A DNA stretch of 64,000 nt. Origin: Rikenellaceae bacterium. GTDB lineage: Bacteria > Bacteroidota > Bacteroidia > Bacteroidales > Rikenellaceae. The stretch covers positions 34,764 to 98,763 of the forward strand of contig SUZM01000003.1 of assembly GCA_015059965.1 (NCBI GenBank), written 5' to 3'. The position numbers and the translations under genes were made by a program. Shown one piece after another: positions 56,738 through 64,000 of the stretch (positions are counted from its first letter, which is position 1; each line of letters opens with the position of its first letter). Under the pieces are notes generated by a model that was not told the DNA's origin, made no database searches, and saw nothing but the letters and a program-made list of their open reading frames with translations.

Positions 56738-57685
56738 ATGAGACAGCTTTTTCTCCTCTATTTGCTCTTGCTGACCGCCTGCGGAGGGCCTAAACAAGGT
56801 GCCTCGGAGCAGGGGGATGCCCCAACCGTGGTGCGCGATACAACCTCCCGGGAGGTGCCCTTCCAACTGCGCCTGCCGCTTCCCCCGGCCGATCTGGAGG
56901 GGGACGAGCAACGCATCTTTCTGCGCGACCACTACTGGGACAACTTCCCCTTTGCCGATAGCACCATCCTTCGTCGTATCGACTCCTTGGATCTGATGAG
57001 GTTATATATGGTCTATGTGGGACAGTTGCTCACCCCGGCCGACACCGCCGCCATGCGCCACCTGATGCAGCAGGCCTCCGCCTCCAAACCCCTCTTCGAG
57101 CGTTTCCATCAGATGGGGGAGCTGCTCCTCTACGATCCCAATTCGCCGATGCGCTCCGATGAACTCTATGGTGCGCTCCTGGAGCAGGTGGTTGCCTCGC
57201 CCCTCTACGATGCCTATGAGCGACTCGCCCCGGCTTACGACCTGGAGTTGGTCCGCCAGAATCGGGTCGGAGAGCCGGCCAACGACTTTCGCTACACGCT
57301 CTTTGACGGCACCTCTGCAAGCCTTTATGCGCTCAAGGCCCCCTATACACTCCTCTTTATCAGCAACCCCGGCTGCCCGATGTGCCGTTCGATATGCGAG
57401 CAGATCGGCGAGTCGCCCTACCTGTGCGAACTGATCGAGCGCGGTGAGCTGCGCGTGCTGATGCTCTATCCCGATGAGGACCTCAGCGATTGGTATGCCC
57501 ACCGAGACGAGATCCCCTCATCGTGGATCTACGCCTACGACAAGGGGATGCTGCTCCAGCGCAACCGCCTCTACGACCTGAAGGCCATTCCGTCGCTCTA
57601 CCTGCTGGACAGCCGTAAGCGCGTGATGCTGAAGGATGTGGTCGATGTAGCCCTTGTCGAGCATACGCTCTTGGAGCGGCAGTAA
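56738..57685 (+). CDS. DUF5106/TlpA-like lipoprotein
   Basis: A protein of 315 aa. Lipobox LLTAC (Cys15). Residues about 45-175 are DUF5106 ([12 protein letters not shown]), and about 185-315 a thioredoxin-like domain with a CPMC redox motif ([11 protein letters not shown]). Such proteins are periplasmic disulfide reductases or isomerases in Bacteroidota. Start chosen after the promoter; the upstream in-frame ATG at 56645 would precede it. Divergent from the PNGase F-like gene. Confidence 0.85.
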   Translation: MRQLFLLYLLLLTACGGPKQGASEQGDAPTVVRDTTSREVPFQLRLPLPPADLEGDEQRIFLRDHYWDNFPFADSTILRRIDSLDLMRLYMVYVGQLLTPADTAAMRHLMQQASASKPLFERFHQMGELLLYDPNSPMRSDELYGALLEQVVASPLYDAYERLAPAYDLELVRQNRVGEPANDFRYTLFDGTSASLYALKAPYTLLFISNPGCPMCRSICEQIGESPYLCELIERGELRVLMLYPDEDLSDWYAHRDEIPSSWIYAYDKGMLLQRNRLYDLKAIPSLYLLDSRKRVMLKDVVDVALVEHTLLERQ

Positions 57686-57742
57686 CCGTCTGCTCTATAA
57701 ATCCGACTTATGGCAGGATAGAAAAAAACGATTGAAAACCTA

Positions 57743-57772
57743 TTGCAAAGCCCGATTTCTATCTTATCTTTG
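57743..57772 (+). promoter_or_regulatory. Promoter of the rubrerythrin gene
   Basis: TTG (57743-57745), a 19-bp spacer and TATCTTTG (57765-57772), 55 nt before the ATG. Confidence 0.6.
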
Positions 57773-57827
57773 CAGTACGAAAACAGAAAACAACAAACAT
57801 TACAAACCTTTAAAACAATTTAAGATT

Positions 57828-58376
57828 ATGAAAAAGACATGGCGTTGCACCGTATGCGGTTATATTCACGAGGGCGAGACGGCACCCGAGAAGTGCCCCC
57901 TTTGCAAGGTTCCGGCCGATAAGTTCGTAGAGGTTAAGGCTGAGGGCGGTCTGGATTTCGTTACCGAGCACAAGCTGGGTGATGGTAAGGGTTCGAATGC
58001 CGAGCTGTGGCAGGGGCTGCAGGACCACTTCATGGGTGAGTGCACCGAGGTGGGCATGTACCTGGCGATGAGCCGTCAGGCCGACCGTGAGGGCTATCCC
58101 GAGATTGCTGAGGCCTTCAAGCGCTACGCTTGGGAGGAGGCTGAGCACGCTGCCAAGTTTGCCGAGCTGATCGGTGAGGTGGTATGGGATACGAAGACCA
58201 ACCTCGAGAAGCGCATGAATGCCGAGTGCGGAGCCTGCGAGGGTAAGATGCACCTGGCGAAGATTGCCAAGGAGCAGAACCTGGATGCCGTACACGATAC
58301 CGTACACGAGATGGCCAAGGATGAGGCTCGTCACGGGAAGGGATTTGAGGGGCTTTTTAATCGCTACTTCAAGTAA
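57828..58376 (+). CDS. Reverse rubrerythrin (N-terminal rubredoxin domain)
   Basis: A protein of 182 aa in which the rubredoxin domain ([10 protein letters not shown] and CPLC, about 7-35) comes first and the diiron four-helix domain follows ([39 protein letters not shown]). This is the reversed order of the classic enzyme, as in clostridial revRbr. It reduces hydrogen peroxide using electrons from NADH through a reductase, protecting anaerobes. Extra cysteines (CGAC) in the diiron domain are notable. It has its own promoter and a stop-codon repeat at its end. Confidence 0.92.
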   Translation: MKKTWRCTVCGYIHEGETAPEKCPLCKVPADKFVEVKAEGGLDFVTEHKLGDGKGSNAELWQGLQDHFMGECTEVGMYLAMSRQADREGYPEIAEAFKRYAWEEAEHAAKFAELIGEVVWDTKTNLEKRMNAECGACEGKMHLAKIAKEQNLDAVHDTVHEMAKDEARHGKGFEGLFNRYFK

Positions 58377-58525
58377 TTCTCGATTTTATAGGGCATATTT
58401 GTCCTTGCAGTCGCGGAGCGCGAATGGAATGTACCGAAGTACTATCCATCCGCGCTCCACTTCTTTAAGCACAAATCTGCTCCTCTAAAATCAAGAATAG
58501 GGGGGTGGACTCAAATGTAAAAGAA
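58377..58525 (+). repeat. Palindromic stop-codon repeat, copy E, with extension
   Basis: Ends ttctcgattttata and taaaatcaagaat form an inverted repeat; the hairpin at 58415-58458 has arms ggagcgcgaatggaatgtac and gtactatccatccgcgctcc. After 58497 it continues into a diverged piece of the 123-bp repeat (gggggtggactcaaatgtaa). It starts right after the rubrerythrin stop. Confidence 0.85.
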
Positions 58526-58528
58526 ACC

Positions 58529-58689
58529 GTCTAACCAGGTGATTTCTGCGTTACGCTCGCGCTCAAAATGCTCATTTACGCCTAAGTAAACTCCGCTTTT
58601 GAGCGCTTTGCAAGCCTTGAAAACCCTCTTGTTATACAACTTCTACGGTAAGGGGCTGTCGCAACACTACTTGTTGGACGGCCCCTTTC
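58529..58689. repeat. 160-bp repeat with terminator hairpin, copy 2
   Basis: It is nearly identical to 22721-22880, but its internal hairpin reads gcgctcaaaa/ttttgagcgc where copy 1 has gcgccc/gggcgc. It again lies between convergent genes, rubrerythrin (+) and a TlpA-like lipoprotein (-). Confidence 0.9.
58650..58687. terminator. Bidirectional terminator hairpin inside the repeat
   Basis: Arms aaggggctgtc and gacggcccctt; a T-G pair replaces one T-A pair of copy 1. It is followed by a T-rich run on the plus strand. Confidence 0.75.
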
Positions 58690-58708
58690 TTCTTTAGTAT
58701 AAAAATCC

Positions 58709-59881
58709 TTATTGCAGATGCTCGGCTATCTTCTGTTTCAGGCTGCCGGAGCCGTAGCCCATCCAGCGGTCGAGAACGATCCCCTCGGGCGAGATGAGCG
58801 TATAGTTCGGAATGCCGGTCTGGTCGTAGAAGCGGTAGATACCCATCTGCTCCTTGCCATCACTCCAGTTATGCCACGAAATGGGGTGGTCGGCTGAGGT
58901 TTTGCGCCACATTGCATCGACATCGGTCGTAATGCTGACCACCTGCAGGCGATCTGCGTACCGCTTGGCAATCTCGCCCATCTCCGGCAGCGCCATCATG
59001 CAGGGCCCGCAACCGGCACTCCAAAAGTCGAGCAGGATGTATTGCCCGTGAAGCTCCGAAAGGGTATGAGGTCTGCCTTCCAAGTCGTAGAGCTTGCCAT
59101 CGACCATCGGTTCCCCCTTCGCAACCACCTTTACAGGGTAGAGCTGCGCACGGATGCGCTCGGCCGTGGGGTGGTGGAGCCACTCTTCGTCCAGGGCGTT
59201 GTAGAGCTCTACGACAGCCTCCCGGTGCGGATAGCCTTCAGGATCGTATTTGCAGAGGCGGGCCATCTCCTCCAGGTGCATCAGACCGATCTGGTCCATC
59301 TTTACGCGGCGCATGTGCTCGATCTGGCGGGCATGAATCTGGGGAATGAGCACCTTCTGTTGCAGGCGGCCCAGGGAGTCGTACTGCGCCTGCAGACGGG
59401 TCGGGTCAGCTCCGGGCTCCTGCCCCCGGAGGCGAATTTGGTTCTCTTCGATCGCTACACGCTGCAACTCATCGTAGAGGTCGCGGGCGCATGCGTTGTA
59501 GGCCTGCCAGGAGCGGTTCTCGGGGGCGGGGCCCTCCACCTCCCAGCTGTAGATCAGCTTGTCGTCGCCCTCGATGGTCACCCGATCGCCCTCACCGGCC
59601 CAAAAGTGCAGGGCCATCGACGGGAAGTCGTCGCGCCACGCGAGGAGGGTCATGTGTTCGCGTTTGGCCTCTTCTGGTTTTACGCGAAAGAAGAAACGTC
59701 CGTCGCGCAGCGTGTCGTGGTCGATGCCCATGCCGGCCTGGCCGTTGATGCGAAAGAGGGTGAGGACAACCCCGTCCTCGACCCCTCGGATGTGGCCCTC
59801 GACCTCATAGTACCCTTTGGGCGCGGAGTCGCAGGCCACAAGACTCCACAGGGCAATGCCTATCAAACTTAACTTTTTCAT
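58709..59881 (-). CDS. DUF4369/TlpA-family thiol-disulfide lipoprotein
   Basis: A protein of 390 aa, lipobox SLVAC (Cys17). The N-terminal DUF4369 beta domain (about 20-130, YYEVEGHIRGVEDGVVLTLF), a helical linker, and a C-terminal TlpA/AhpC-like domain (about 250-390) with CGPC in FWSAGCGPCMMALPEMG. Bacteroidota have many of these; they keep periplasmic thiols reduced or help cytochrome c maturation. Start at 59881 chosen over an upstream ATG because the signal peptide begins there. Confidence 0.88.
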   Translation of the reverse strand: MKKLSLIGIALWSLVACDSAPKGYYEVEGHIRGVEDGVVLTLFRINGQAGMGIDHDTLRDGRFFFRVKPEEAKREHMTLLAWRDDFPSMALHFWAGEGDRVTIEGDDKLIYSWEVEGPAPENRSWQAYNACARDLYDELQRVAIEENQIRLRGQEPGADPTRLQAQYDSLGRLQQKVLIPQIHARQIEHMRRVKMDQIGLMHLEEMARLCKYDPEGYPHREAVVELYNALDEEWLHHPTAERIRAQLYPVKVVAKGEPMVDGKLYDLEGRPHTLSELHGQYILLDFWSAGCGPCMMALPEMGEIAKRYADRLQVVSITTDVDAMWRKTSADHPISWHNWSDGKEQMGIYRFYDQTGIPNYTLISPEGIVLDRWMGYGSGSLKQKIAEHLQ

Positions 59882-60048
59882 CAGATGTGATATGGTATGG
59901 GATAATTGCATAGGATTGAAAAAAAAGTACGCTTTCTCGCGGTTGAGAGAAGGAGAACGAGGGAAGGGGGTAGGAGTTATGGAGCGTTACCCCATACTAT
60001 GTTTTCTCCTATTCCCCCATAGCTCCGACACCTCTCCTTCCCCGATGT

Positions 60049-60951
60049 TTAGTTGACCACCTTGGCCTTGTAGATCCTCATTTCAGGCTGTCCGAGCTCC
60101 ACCCAGATGGCTCCGTCGGCCGGAAGTTCGACGTCGAGTTTGTGCTCGCGCAGGAGTTCCCGGGCACGCTCGTCTTTGAGTACCGTGATGGTGCGGATCA
60201 CATTGGGCGAGATCTCCTTCAGCAGCTCGATCTTGCCCGTGCGAAGGGTGCCATCAGCGTTGCGCACCACCACCAACACATCGGTTTCGTTATTGAGGGT
60301 TACCTCGTTCCCCTGCTTTATGATGCGGATCGACTTCCCGCCCGTGTTGTCGGTGATCTCCACCCCCTTGCTTTTGTCGATGGTAACCACGCTGGTGGCG
60401 ACCTCCTGTTCGCCTCCATTGACCAACATAAAGGGTATGGCACCCTCCTCTTCACCACGTTTATCCACCGCCACATGCCAGGTCTGGGGCTCGGTACTCA
60501 CTACTGCCACATCGGTTTCGGGCTTTCGGGTGTTGATGATCACGGCATGGTCAATCCCCTTCATGACGTTCATGTTGGCAATTGTCTCGGGTTTCAGGGC
60601 ATCGACCTCCTCTTGCGAACTGATACGGCCATCGACCACATAGAGGGTCTGGGGCTCCAACTTATTCAGGCTGGTTGAGACCTCGCCGGCAGTCTGTCCC
60701 GTAATCTCGACCTCTCGGTTCTCATACCCTTTACACGAGAAGAGGTAGGTTACCTTTCGCTGCTTTATGATCGGCATCTGGTACTGACCCTCGCTGTTGC
60801 TCAGGGTCGAGATCCCGCTCTCCTTGTCTTGAACCAGTACGTTGGCAAGCGGTTTGCCATCCTGGTCGGTTACCTTTCCTCGGATTCGCTGTTGTGCGGC
60901 AGCCGTCAGGCTTATTGCTACGGCCAACACTGCTAATAATAGACGTTTCAT
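60049..60951 (-). CDS. Exported protein with CarboxypepD_reg domain and plug-like motifs
   Basis: A protein of 300 aa with signal peptide ending TAAA (about 19). Residues about 22-100 are a carboxypeptidase-like regulatory domain (RIRGKVTDQDGKPLANVLV). Then LYVVDGRISSQEEVDALKPE and IANMNVMKGIDHAVIINTRK match the plug motif of SusC-type receptors, and a second similar unit is near the C-terminus (ISPNVIRTITVLKDERAREL). No barrel follows. It could be a free periplasmic plug module. It is divergent from a two-component system and shares its operator. Confidence 0.78.
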   Translation of the reverse strand: MKRLLLAVLAVAISLTAAAQQRIRGKVTDQDGKPLANVLVQDKESGISTLSNSEGQYQMPIIKQRKVTYLFSCKGYENREVEITGQTAGEVSTSLNKLEPQTLYVVDGRISSQEEVDALKPETIANMNVMKGIDHAVIINTRKPETDVAVVSTEPQTWHVAVDKRGEEEGAIPFMLVNGGEQEVATSVVTIDKSKGVEITDNTGGKSIRIIKQGNEVTLNNETDVLVVVRNADGTLRTGKIELLKEISPNVIRTITVLKDERARELLREHKLDVELPADGAIWVELGQPEMRIYKAKVVN

Positions 60952-61001
60952 GGTTGCTCTTTTTTGGGTTTGACAATCTTGGAATTGCGCTTTTCCTGTT
61001 A

Positions 61002-61009
61002 CAAAGGTA
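61002..61009 (-). promoter_or_regulatory. -7 box TACCTTTG of the divergent secreted-protein gene
   Basis: Perfect TAnnTTTG on the minus strand, 50 nt before the start codon at 60951. The GTTAA repeats begin about 35 bp upstream of the expected start site. Confidence 0.6.
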
Positions 61010-61031
61010 CGAGTTTATTCCCCAAAACCGA

Positions 61032-61067
61032 GTTAATGAAGTGTTAAGTTTTGTTAAGAAATGTTAA
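61032..61067. promoter_or_regulatory. Four GTTAA direct repeats, likely response-regulator operator
   Basis: GTTAA occurs at 61032, 61043, 61053 and 61063, spaced 11, 10 and 10 bp, one helical turn. OmpR/PhoB-type regulators bind such direct repeats. The cluster lies between divergent promoters and next to the OmpR-type regulator gene, so autoregulation plus control of the divergent gene is likely. Confidence 0.65.
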
Positions 61068-61072
61068 TGACC

Positions 61073-61103
61073 TTGTCGGTTCCTTAAAAATAGTTTACCT
61101 TTG
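61073..61103 (+). promoter_or_regulatory. Promoter of the two-component operon
   Basis: TTG (61073-61075), a 20-bp spacer and TACCTTTG (61096-61103), 23 nt before the ATG of the kinase. Confidence 0.65.
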
Positions 61104-61126
61104 TTCTAAGGAAAATCGCGAACCCG

Positions 61127-62353
61127 ATGAAAAACGATAGACAACTCTTCCGCCGAATAGCCCTCATGGCCGTTGGGGCTCTGCTCCTCCTGTCGGTGGT
61201 GCAGGGACTCTGGGTGTGGCGGATGTATCGCGATCGCGTGGCCGATTTCGAGCGTCGGGTCTGGTCGGCTGCCTACAAGAGTGTCTACCGCTCGTTTCGC
61301 ATGGATGCCGTCCCGGGGCTTCAGTCCGGCGATCGGGTGCAGATCGACCTGCAGGATTTTGCCCTCTACTTCGAGCCCAACCTCCTCGAGCTGGATGCCT
61401 TGGAGCCCTATGTGCTGGAGGTGGTCAGCTACCTGGGAGACAACGGACGGGTGATGATGCGGCGCGGTGAGGTCGAGGCCCTCAAAGAGCCCTTTGTCCT
61501 GGAGATCGAGATCGACGATGACGGCTATTTTCGGCTGTTGGTCTATATGGATGTGCCCCATGCCGACTTCCGGCGCGAGATGAGCGCGTTGATCCTCTCA
61601 TCGGTGGCCATCGTCCTCTTAATGGCGGCACTCTTCTACTACCTCATGCACACCTGGTTTCGCCAGAAGAGCCTTGAGGAGATGCGGCGTGACCTGACCC
61701 AGAACATCACCCACGAGCTGAAGACCCCCATTTCGGTTGCCCTGGCGGCCAATGATGCCCTTAAGCATTTCGATGCCGACAATGAGCCCGGCCGGCGAGC
61801 CCGCTACCTCGATATGGTGGGGGCACAGCTCCATGAACTCCATGCCATGGTCGAACGGATCCTGCACTTCTCTCTCGACCAGAGCGATTGCTTCCATAAG
61901 TCCCCGATCCGCCTGAGGGCCCTGGTCGAGAAGATCATCCGCCGACAAGAGGTAGGGGAGCGCCCCGTGACGTTTGTAAATTCGGTGCCTGAGGAGCTGA
62001 CCCTTACGGCTGACCCCTTCCACCTGCAAAATATCCTCCAAACCCTGATCGACAATTCGCTCAAGTACTCCAATACCGAGGTGCGGATCGAGATAGCGGC
62101 CCGCGCCAGCGACTCGGGCTTTGAGATCGAGGTATGCGACAACGGTCCGGGGTTGGAGGCGAAGTACTTAGATCGAATCTTTGAAAAGTTCTACCGGATT
62201 CCCACGGGCGATGTGCAGAATGTGCGCGGCTTCGGCCTCGGCCTCTACTACGCCCGGCGTGTGGTCGAGGGCCATGGCGGCCGAATTCGTGCCATCAGCA
62301 GACCCGGGGCCGGAACCACCCTTCAGATAACCCTTCCCGGCGATGAATCCTAA
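61127..62353 (+). CDS. Sensor histidine kinase
   Basis: A protein of 408 aa with transmembrane helices at about 11-30 and 148-168 and a periplasmic sensor region between. Phospho-acceptor His in LTQNITHELKTPIS (about 191), N-box LIDNSLKYSN, G1 CDNGPGLEAKY, F-box RIFEKFYR and G2 GFGLGLYYARR. It senses an unknown envelope signal and phosphorylates the regulator encoded next, whose gene overlaps by 11 nt. Architecture is close to the RprX type of Bacteroidota; that name is tentative. Confidence 0.92.
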   Translation: MKNDRQLFRRIALMAVGALLLLSVVQGLWVWRMYRDRVADFERRVWSAAYKSVYRSFRMDAVPGLQSGDRVQIDLQDFALYFEPNLLELDALEPYVLEVVSYLGDNGRVMMRRGEVEALKEPFVLEIEIDDDGYFRLLVYMDVPHADFRREMSALILSSVAIVLLMAALFYYLMHTWFRQKSLEEMRRDLTQNITHELKTPISVALAANDALKHFDADNEPGRRARYLDMVGAQLHELHAMVERILHFSLDQSDCFHKSPIRLRALVEKIIRRQEVGERPVTFVNSVPEELTLTADPFHLQNILQTLIDNSLKYSNTEVRIEIAARASDSGFEIEVCDNGPGLEAKYLDRIFEKFYRIPTGDVQNVRGFGLGLYYARRVVEGHGGRIRAISRPGAGTTLQITLPGDES

Positions 62354-63035
62354 ACCGAAACTGCTTCTTGTGGAGGATGAGCGTATGTTGGCCGAGATCC
62401 TCTCCGACACCTTGAAAGATCGTGATTTCGAGGTGCGCACGGTCTTTGATGGCTTGGAGGCCCTCGATCTGGCCCGCCTCTGGCAGCCCGATCTGCTGCT
62501 CCTGGATGTGATGATGCCTCGCATGGATGGCTTTACGCTGGCCCGCCACCTGCGGCGTGAGGGTTGTCGGGCTCCGATCCTCTTCCTCACGGCCCGCTCC
62601 TCGACCGAGGATGTCGTCAAGGGTTTCGAGTCGGGAGGCAACGACTACCTGAGAAAACCCTTTGCGCTGGATGAGCTGATTGTTCGCGTGCGTGCTCTGC
62701 TTGCCCGTTTCGCTCCCCCCTCGGATGGCCAAGAGCTCCTCTTCGAGATTGGCAACTATCGCTTTCGACCCGCCACGGCACAGCTCGAATTCGAGGGAGG
62801 CGTAGAGCTCCTCCCCACGCGCGAGGCTGAGGTGCTGGAGCGGCTGTGTCGCCAAACGGGAGAGATTGTTCACCTCTCGCCTCTGCTGCGCGAACTTTGG
62901 GGCGACGACACCTTCTTCAATCTCCGCTCACTCAATGTCTTTATCTCGCGCCTGAGGCGCCGCCTTGGTCGCGATCCCCGTATCCGGATTCTCTCTATTC
63001 GCGGAGTGGGGTATAAGTTGATCGTGCGCAGCTGA
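62343..63035 (+). CDS. OmpR-family response regulator
   Basis: A protein of 230 aa. Receiver with the acidic pair in LVEDER (Glu11, Asp12), phospho-Asp55 in LLLLDVMMP, Thr in LTARSS and Lys in LRKPFALDEL; C-terminal winged helix (about 130-228, LPTREAEVLERL and HLSPLLRELWGDD, ending VGYKLIV). It should bind the four GTTAA repeats at 61032-61067, controlling its own operon and the divergent secreted protein. Confidence 0.93.
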   Translation: MNPKPKLLLVEDERMLAEILSDTLKDRDFEVRTVFDGLEALDLARLWQPDLLLLDVMMPRMDGFTLARHLRREGCRAPILFLTARSSTEDVVKGFESGGNDYLRKPFALDELIVRVRALLARFAPPSDGQELLFEIGNYRFRPATAQLEFEGGVELLPTREAEVLERLCRQTGEIVHLSPLLRELWGDDTFFNLRSLNVFISRLRRRLGRDPRIRILSIRGVGYKLIVRS

Positions 63036-63049
63036 CCTATCCCGGGGCC

Positions 63050-63664
63050 TCAGAAGGAGTGGAAGTAGAGGCGCACCTGATCCCAGGCCCTTTGGCGCAA
63101 CTCTTCGGGGGTGATCAGAAAGCAGAGCATGCCGCAGTCGTAGAGCCGTAGCCCCCAGCGCTCCTGCTCGTCGATCTGCAGCAGCGAGATATGTTCGGGA
63201 TAGAGCTCTTTAATCTCCTCATAGTAGGGCCTGCCTAGCAGCTTGAAGCTGTCGAAATCCTCATCAGCCCATGAAAATGTGAGCCGTTCGGCCGGCAGAA
63301 AGGCCGCCTCGCCATCTTCGTAGGTGATCGGACGGGGCTCCAGCTCTTCGCATGTGGGCGAGTAGAGCACACGAAAACTCTCCGCCGGCCACTCGCCGAG
63401 CCCGAAGTGTCCCTCTTCGATATCCAACCGTTCGACATACTCCCCGATGGCGGCAAAGAAGTAGAGCATTCCCCGGTGGGGCAGAAGGCCCTCCCTGTCG
63501 TATGGGATGAGCTCCTCGCAACGGATCTGCGCCACGAAGAGGAGCGGATCACCGCCTTCGGTGCAGGGGTATTCCCACTGCGCCGGCAGATCGGCCGCAC
63601 CCCACCATTTGCTCTGCGCAAAACCGGGGTCGTCGTTTGGCTGAAATTTCAATTCAATGGCCAT
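63050..63664 (-). CDS. DUF1963 (YwqG-like) domain protein
   Basis: A protein of 204 aa. The N-terminal FAQSKWWGAADLPAQWEYPC and LLFVAQIRCEEL, and QIDEQERWGLRLYDCGMLCF near the C-terminus, match DUF1963, a family of cytosolic proteins of unknown function found in many bacteria. No export signal. It is convergent with the response-regulator gene, 14 nt apart, without an obvious terminator. Confidence 0.87.
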   Translation of the reverse strand: MAIELKFQPNDDPGFAQSKWWGAADLPAQWEYPCTEGGDPLLFVAQIRCEELIPYDREGLLPHRGMLYFFAAIGEYVERLDIEEGHFGLGEWPAESFRVLYSPTCEELEPRPITYEDGEAAFLPAERLTFSWADEDFDSFKLLGRPYYEEIKELYPEHISLLQIDEQERWGLRLYDCGMLCFLITPEELRQRAWDQVRLYFHSF

Positions 63665-63713
63665 TTCTATTCTTTTTGTATCAATAGTACTCTGGGGATT
63701 GTATGGGGAATAG

Positions 63714-63748
63714 AAAAATCAGGGAACCCTTTTGAGGCTCCCTGATTT
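63714..63748 (-). terminator. Terminator of malQ
   Basis: On the minus strand, arms aaatcagggagcc and ggttccctgattt (one G-T or mismatch position) are followed by T residues, just after the malQ stop codon. Confidence 0.85.
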
Positions 63749-63756
63749 CGTATCGT

Positions 63757-64000
63757 TTATCGACCGTTGTTTACGATCTGGTCGTGCAGACGGTTGTTGT
63801 AGGCCTCCTCCTTGAGGAGCTTCTCCAGGGTGAGGTGCATGCGGTAACGCCAGTAGTAGCGCGGGATAGCGGGCACGTTGATGCGCTCCTCTTGCGGAAT
63901 CCAGCGGCGCAGCTCTCCATCCTCGGCCAACCAATCCTGCAGGGGCAGGATCACCAGCATCGAGGGCGAGGCGAGGTGCTGATTGAGGATCTTCTCGGCA
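63757..64000 (-). CDS. malQ: 4-alpha-glucanotransferase, C-terminal fragment cut by window edge
   Basis: The last 81 codons of a gene continuing past 64000. The text AEKILNQHLASPSMLVILPLQDW and INVPAIPRYYWRYRMHL, then LEKLLKEEAYNNRLHDQIVN, matches the C-terminus of Bacteroidota GH77 amylomaltases, which transfer glucan chains between maltodextrins in glycogen and starch metabolism. The catalytic part lies outside the window, so activity cannot be judged here. Confidence 0.82.
   Translation of the reverse strand, partial: AEKILNQHLASPSMLVILPLQDWLAEDGELRRWIPQEERINVPAIPRYYWRYRMHLTLEKLLKEEAYNNRLHDQIVNNGR

Overview
The window reads as chromosomal DNA of a high-GC gut Bacteroidales, most like Alistipes (Rikenellaceae). 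The genus is inferred from base composition and gene families, not from a marker gene. Support for Bacteroidota is direct: many promoters carry the -7 box TAnnTTTG, several with a TTG/TTTG box 19-20 bp upstream, and many proteins belong to families found mainly in this phylum (DUF4199, DUF4293, DUF4251, DUF4919, DUF5106, DUF5119, DUF5689, DUF3575, fimbrillins, TonB-dependent receptors). I found no tRNA, rRNA, CRISPR array, transposase or phage gene.

Layout. (1) 1-452: tandem hairpin repeats. (2) 453-3054: four-gene operon of a threonylcarbamoyl-AMP synthase-like protein, two DUF membrane proteins and a GT2 glycosyltransferase. (3) 3651-13819: a SusD-less surface locus with an OB-fold/BACON lipoprotein, a beta-beta-alpha-Me nuclease lipoprotein, an EEP-family phosphoesterase, a TonB-dependent receptor and a DUF5689 lipoprotein. 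I read it as a candidate extracellular nucleic-acid or nucleotide capture system. (4) 14120-22596: a type V (Mfa/Fim-like) pilus operon behind a candidate invertible promoter. (5) 22970-26327: methyltransferase and CvfB on the minus strand, then omega-amidase and a TSUP transporter on the plus strand. (6) 26828-31531: ispF, a small HTH protein, small lipoproteins, a beta-barrel and pepD. (7) 32013-46096: DUF4251 protein, uvrA, an OMP_b-brl_3 receptor, a receptor-like barrel with a degenerate plug (a relative of the receptor in region 3), and the ligA-dapA-DUF4919-clostripain operon. (8) 46266-55409: small proteins, a PEGA/YARHG protein, an M15 peptidase, purA, and an etfB-etfA-acyl-CoA dehydrogenase operon. 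(9) 55517-64000: PNGase F-like lipoprotein, two TlpA-like lipoproteins, a reverse rubrerythrin, a two-component system sharing a GTTAA-repeat operator with a divergent secreted protein, a DUF1963 protein and the end of malQ.

Intergenic DNA is unusually rich in small palindromic repeats. One family of about 120 bp recurs five times just after stop codons, and its stems differ in sequence while still pairing. A second 160-bp family carries a terminator-like hairpin between convergent genes. A third pairs a conserved core with interchangeable arms made of short tandem repeats.
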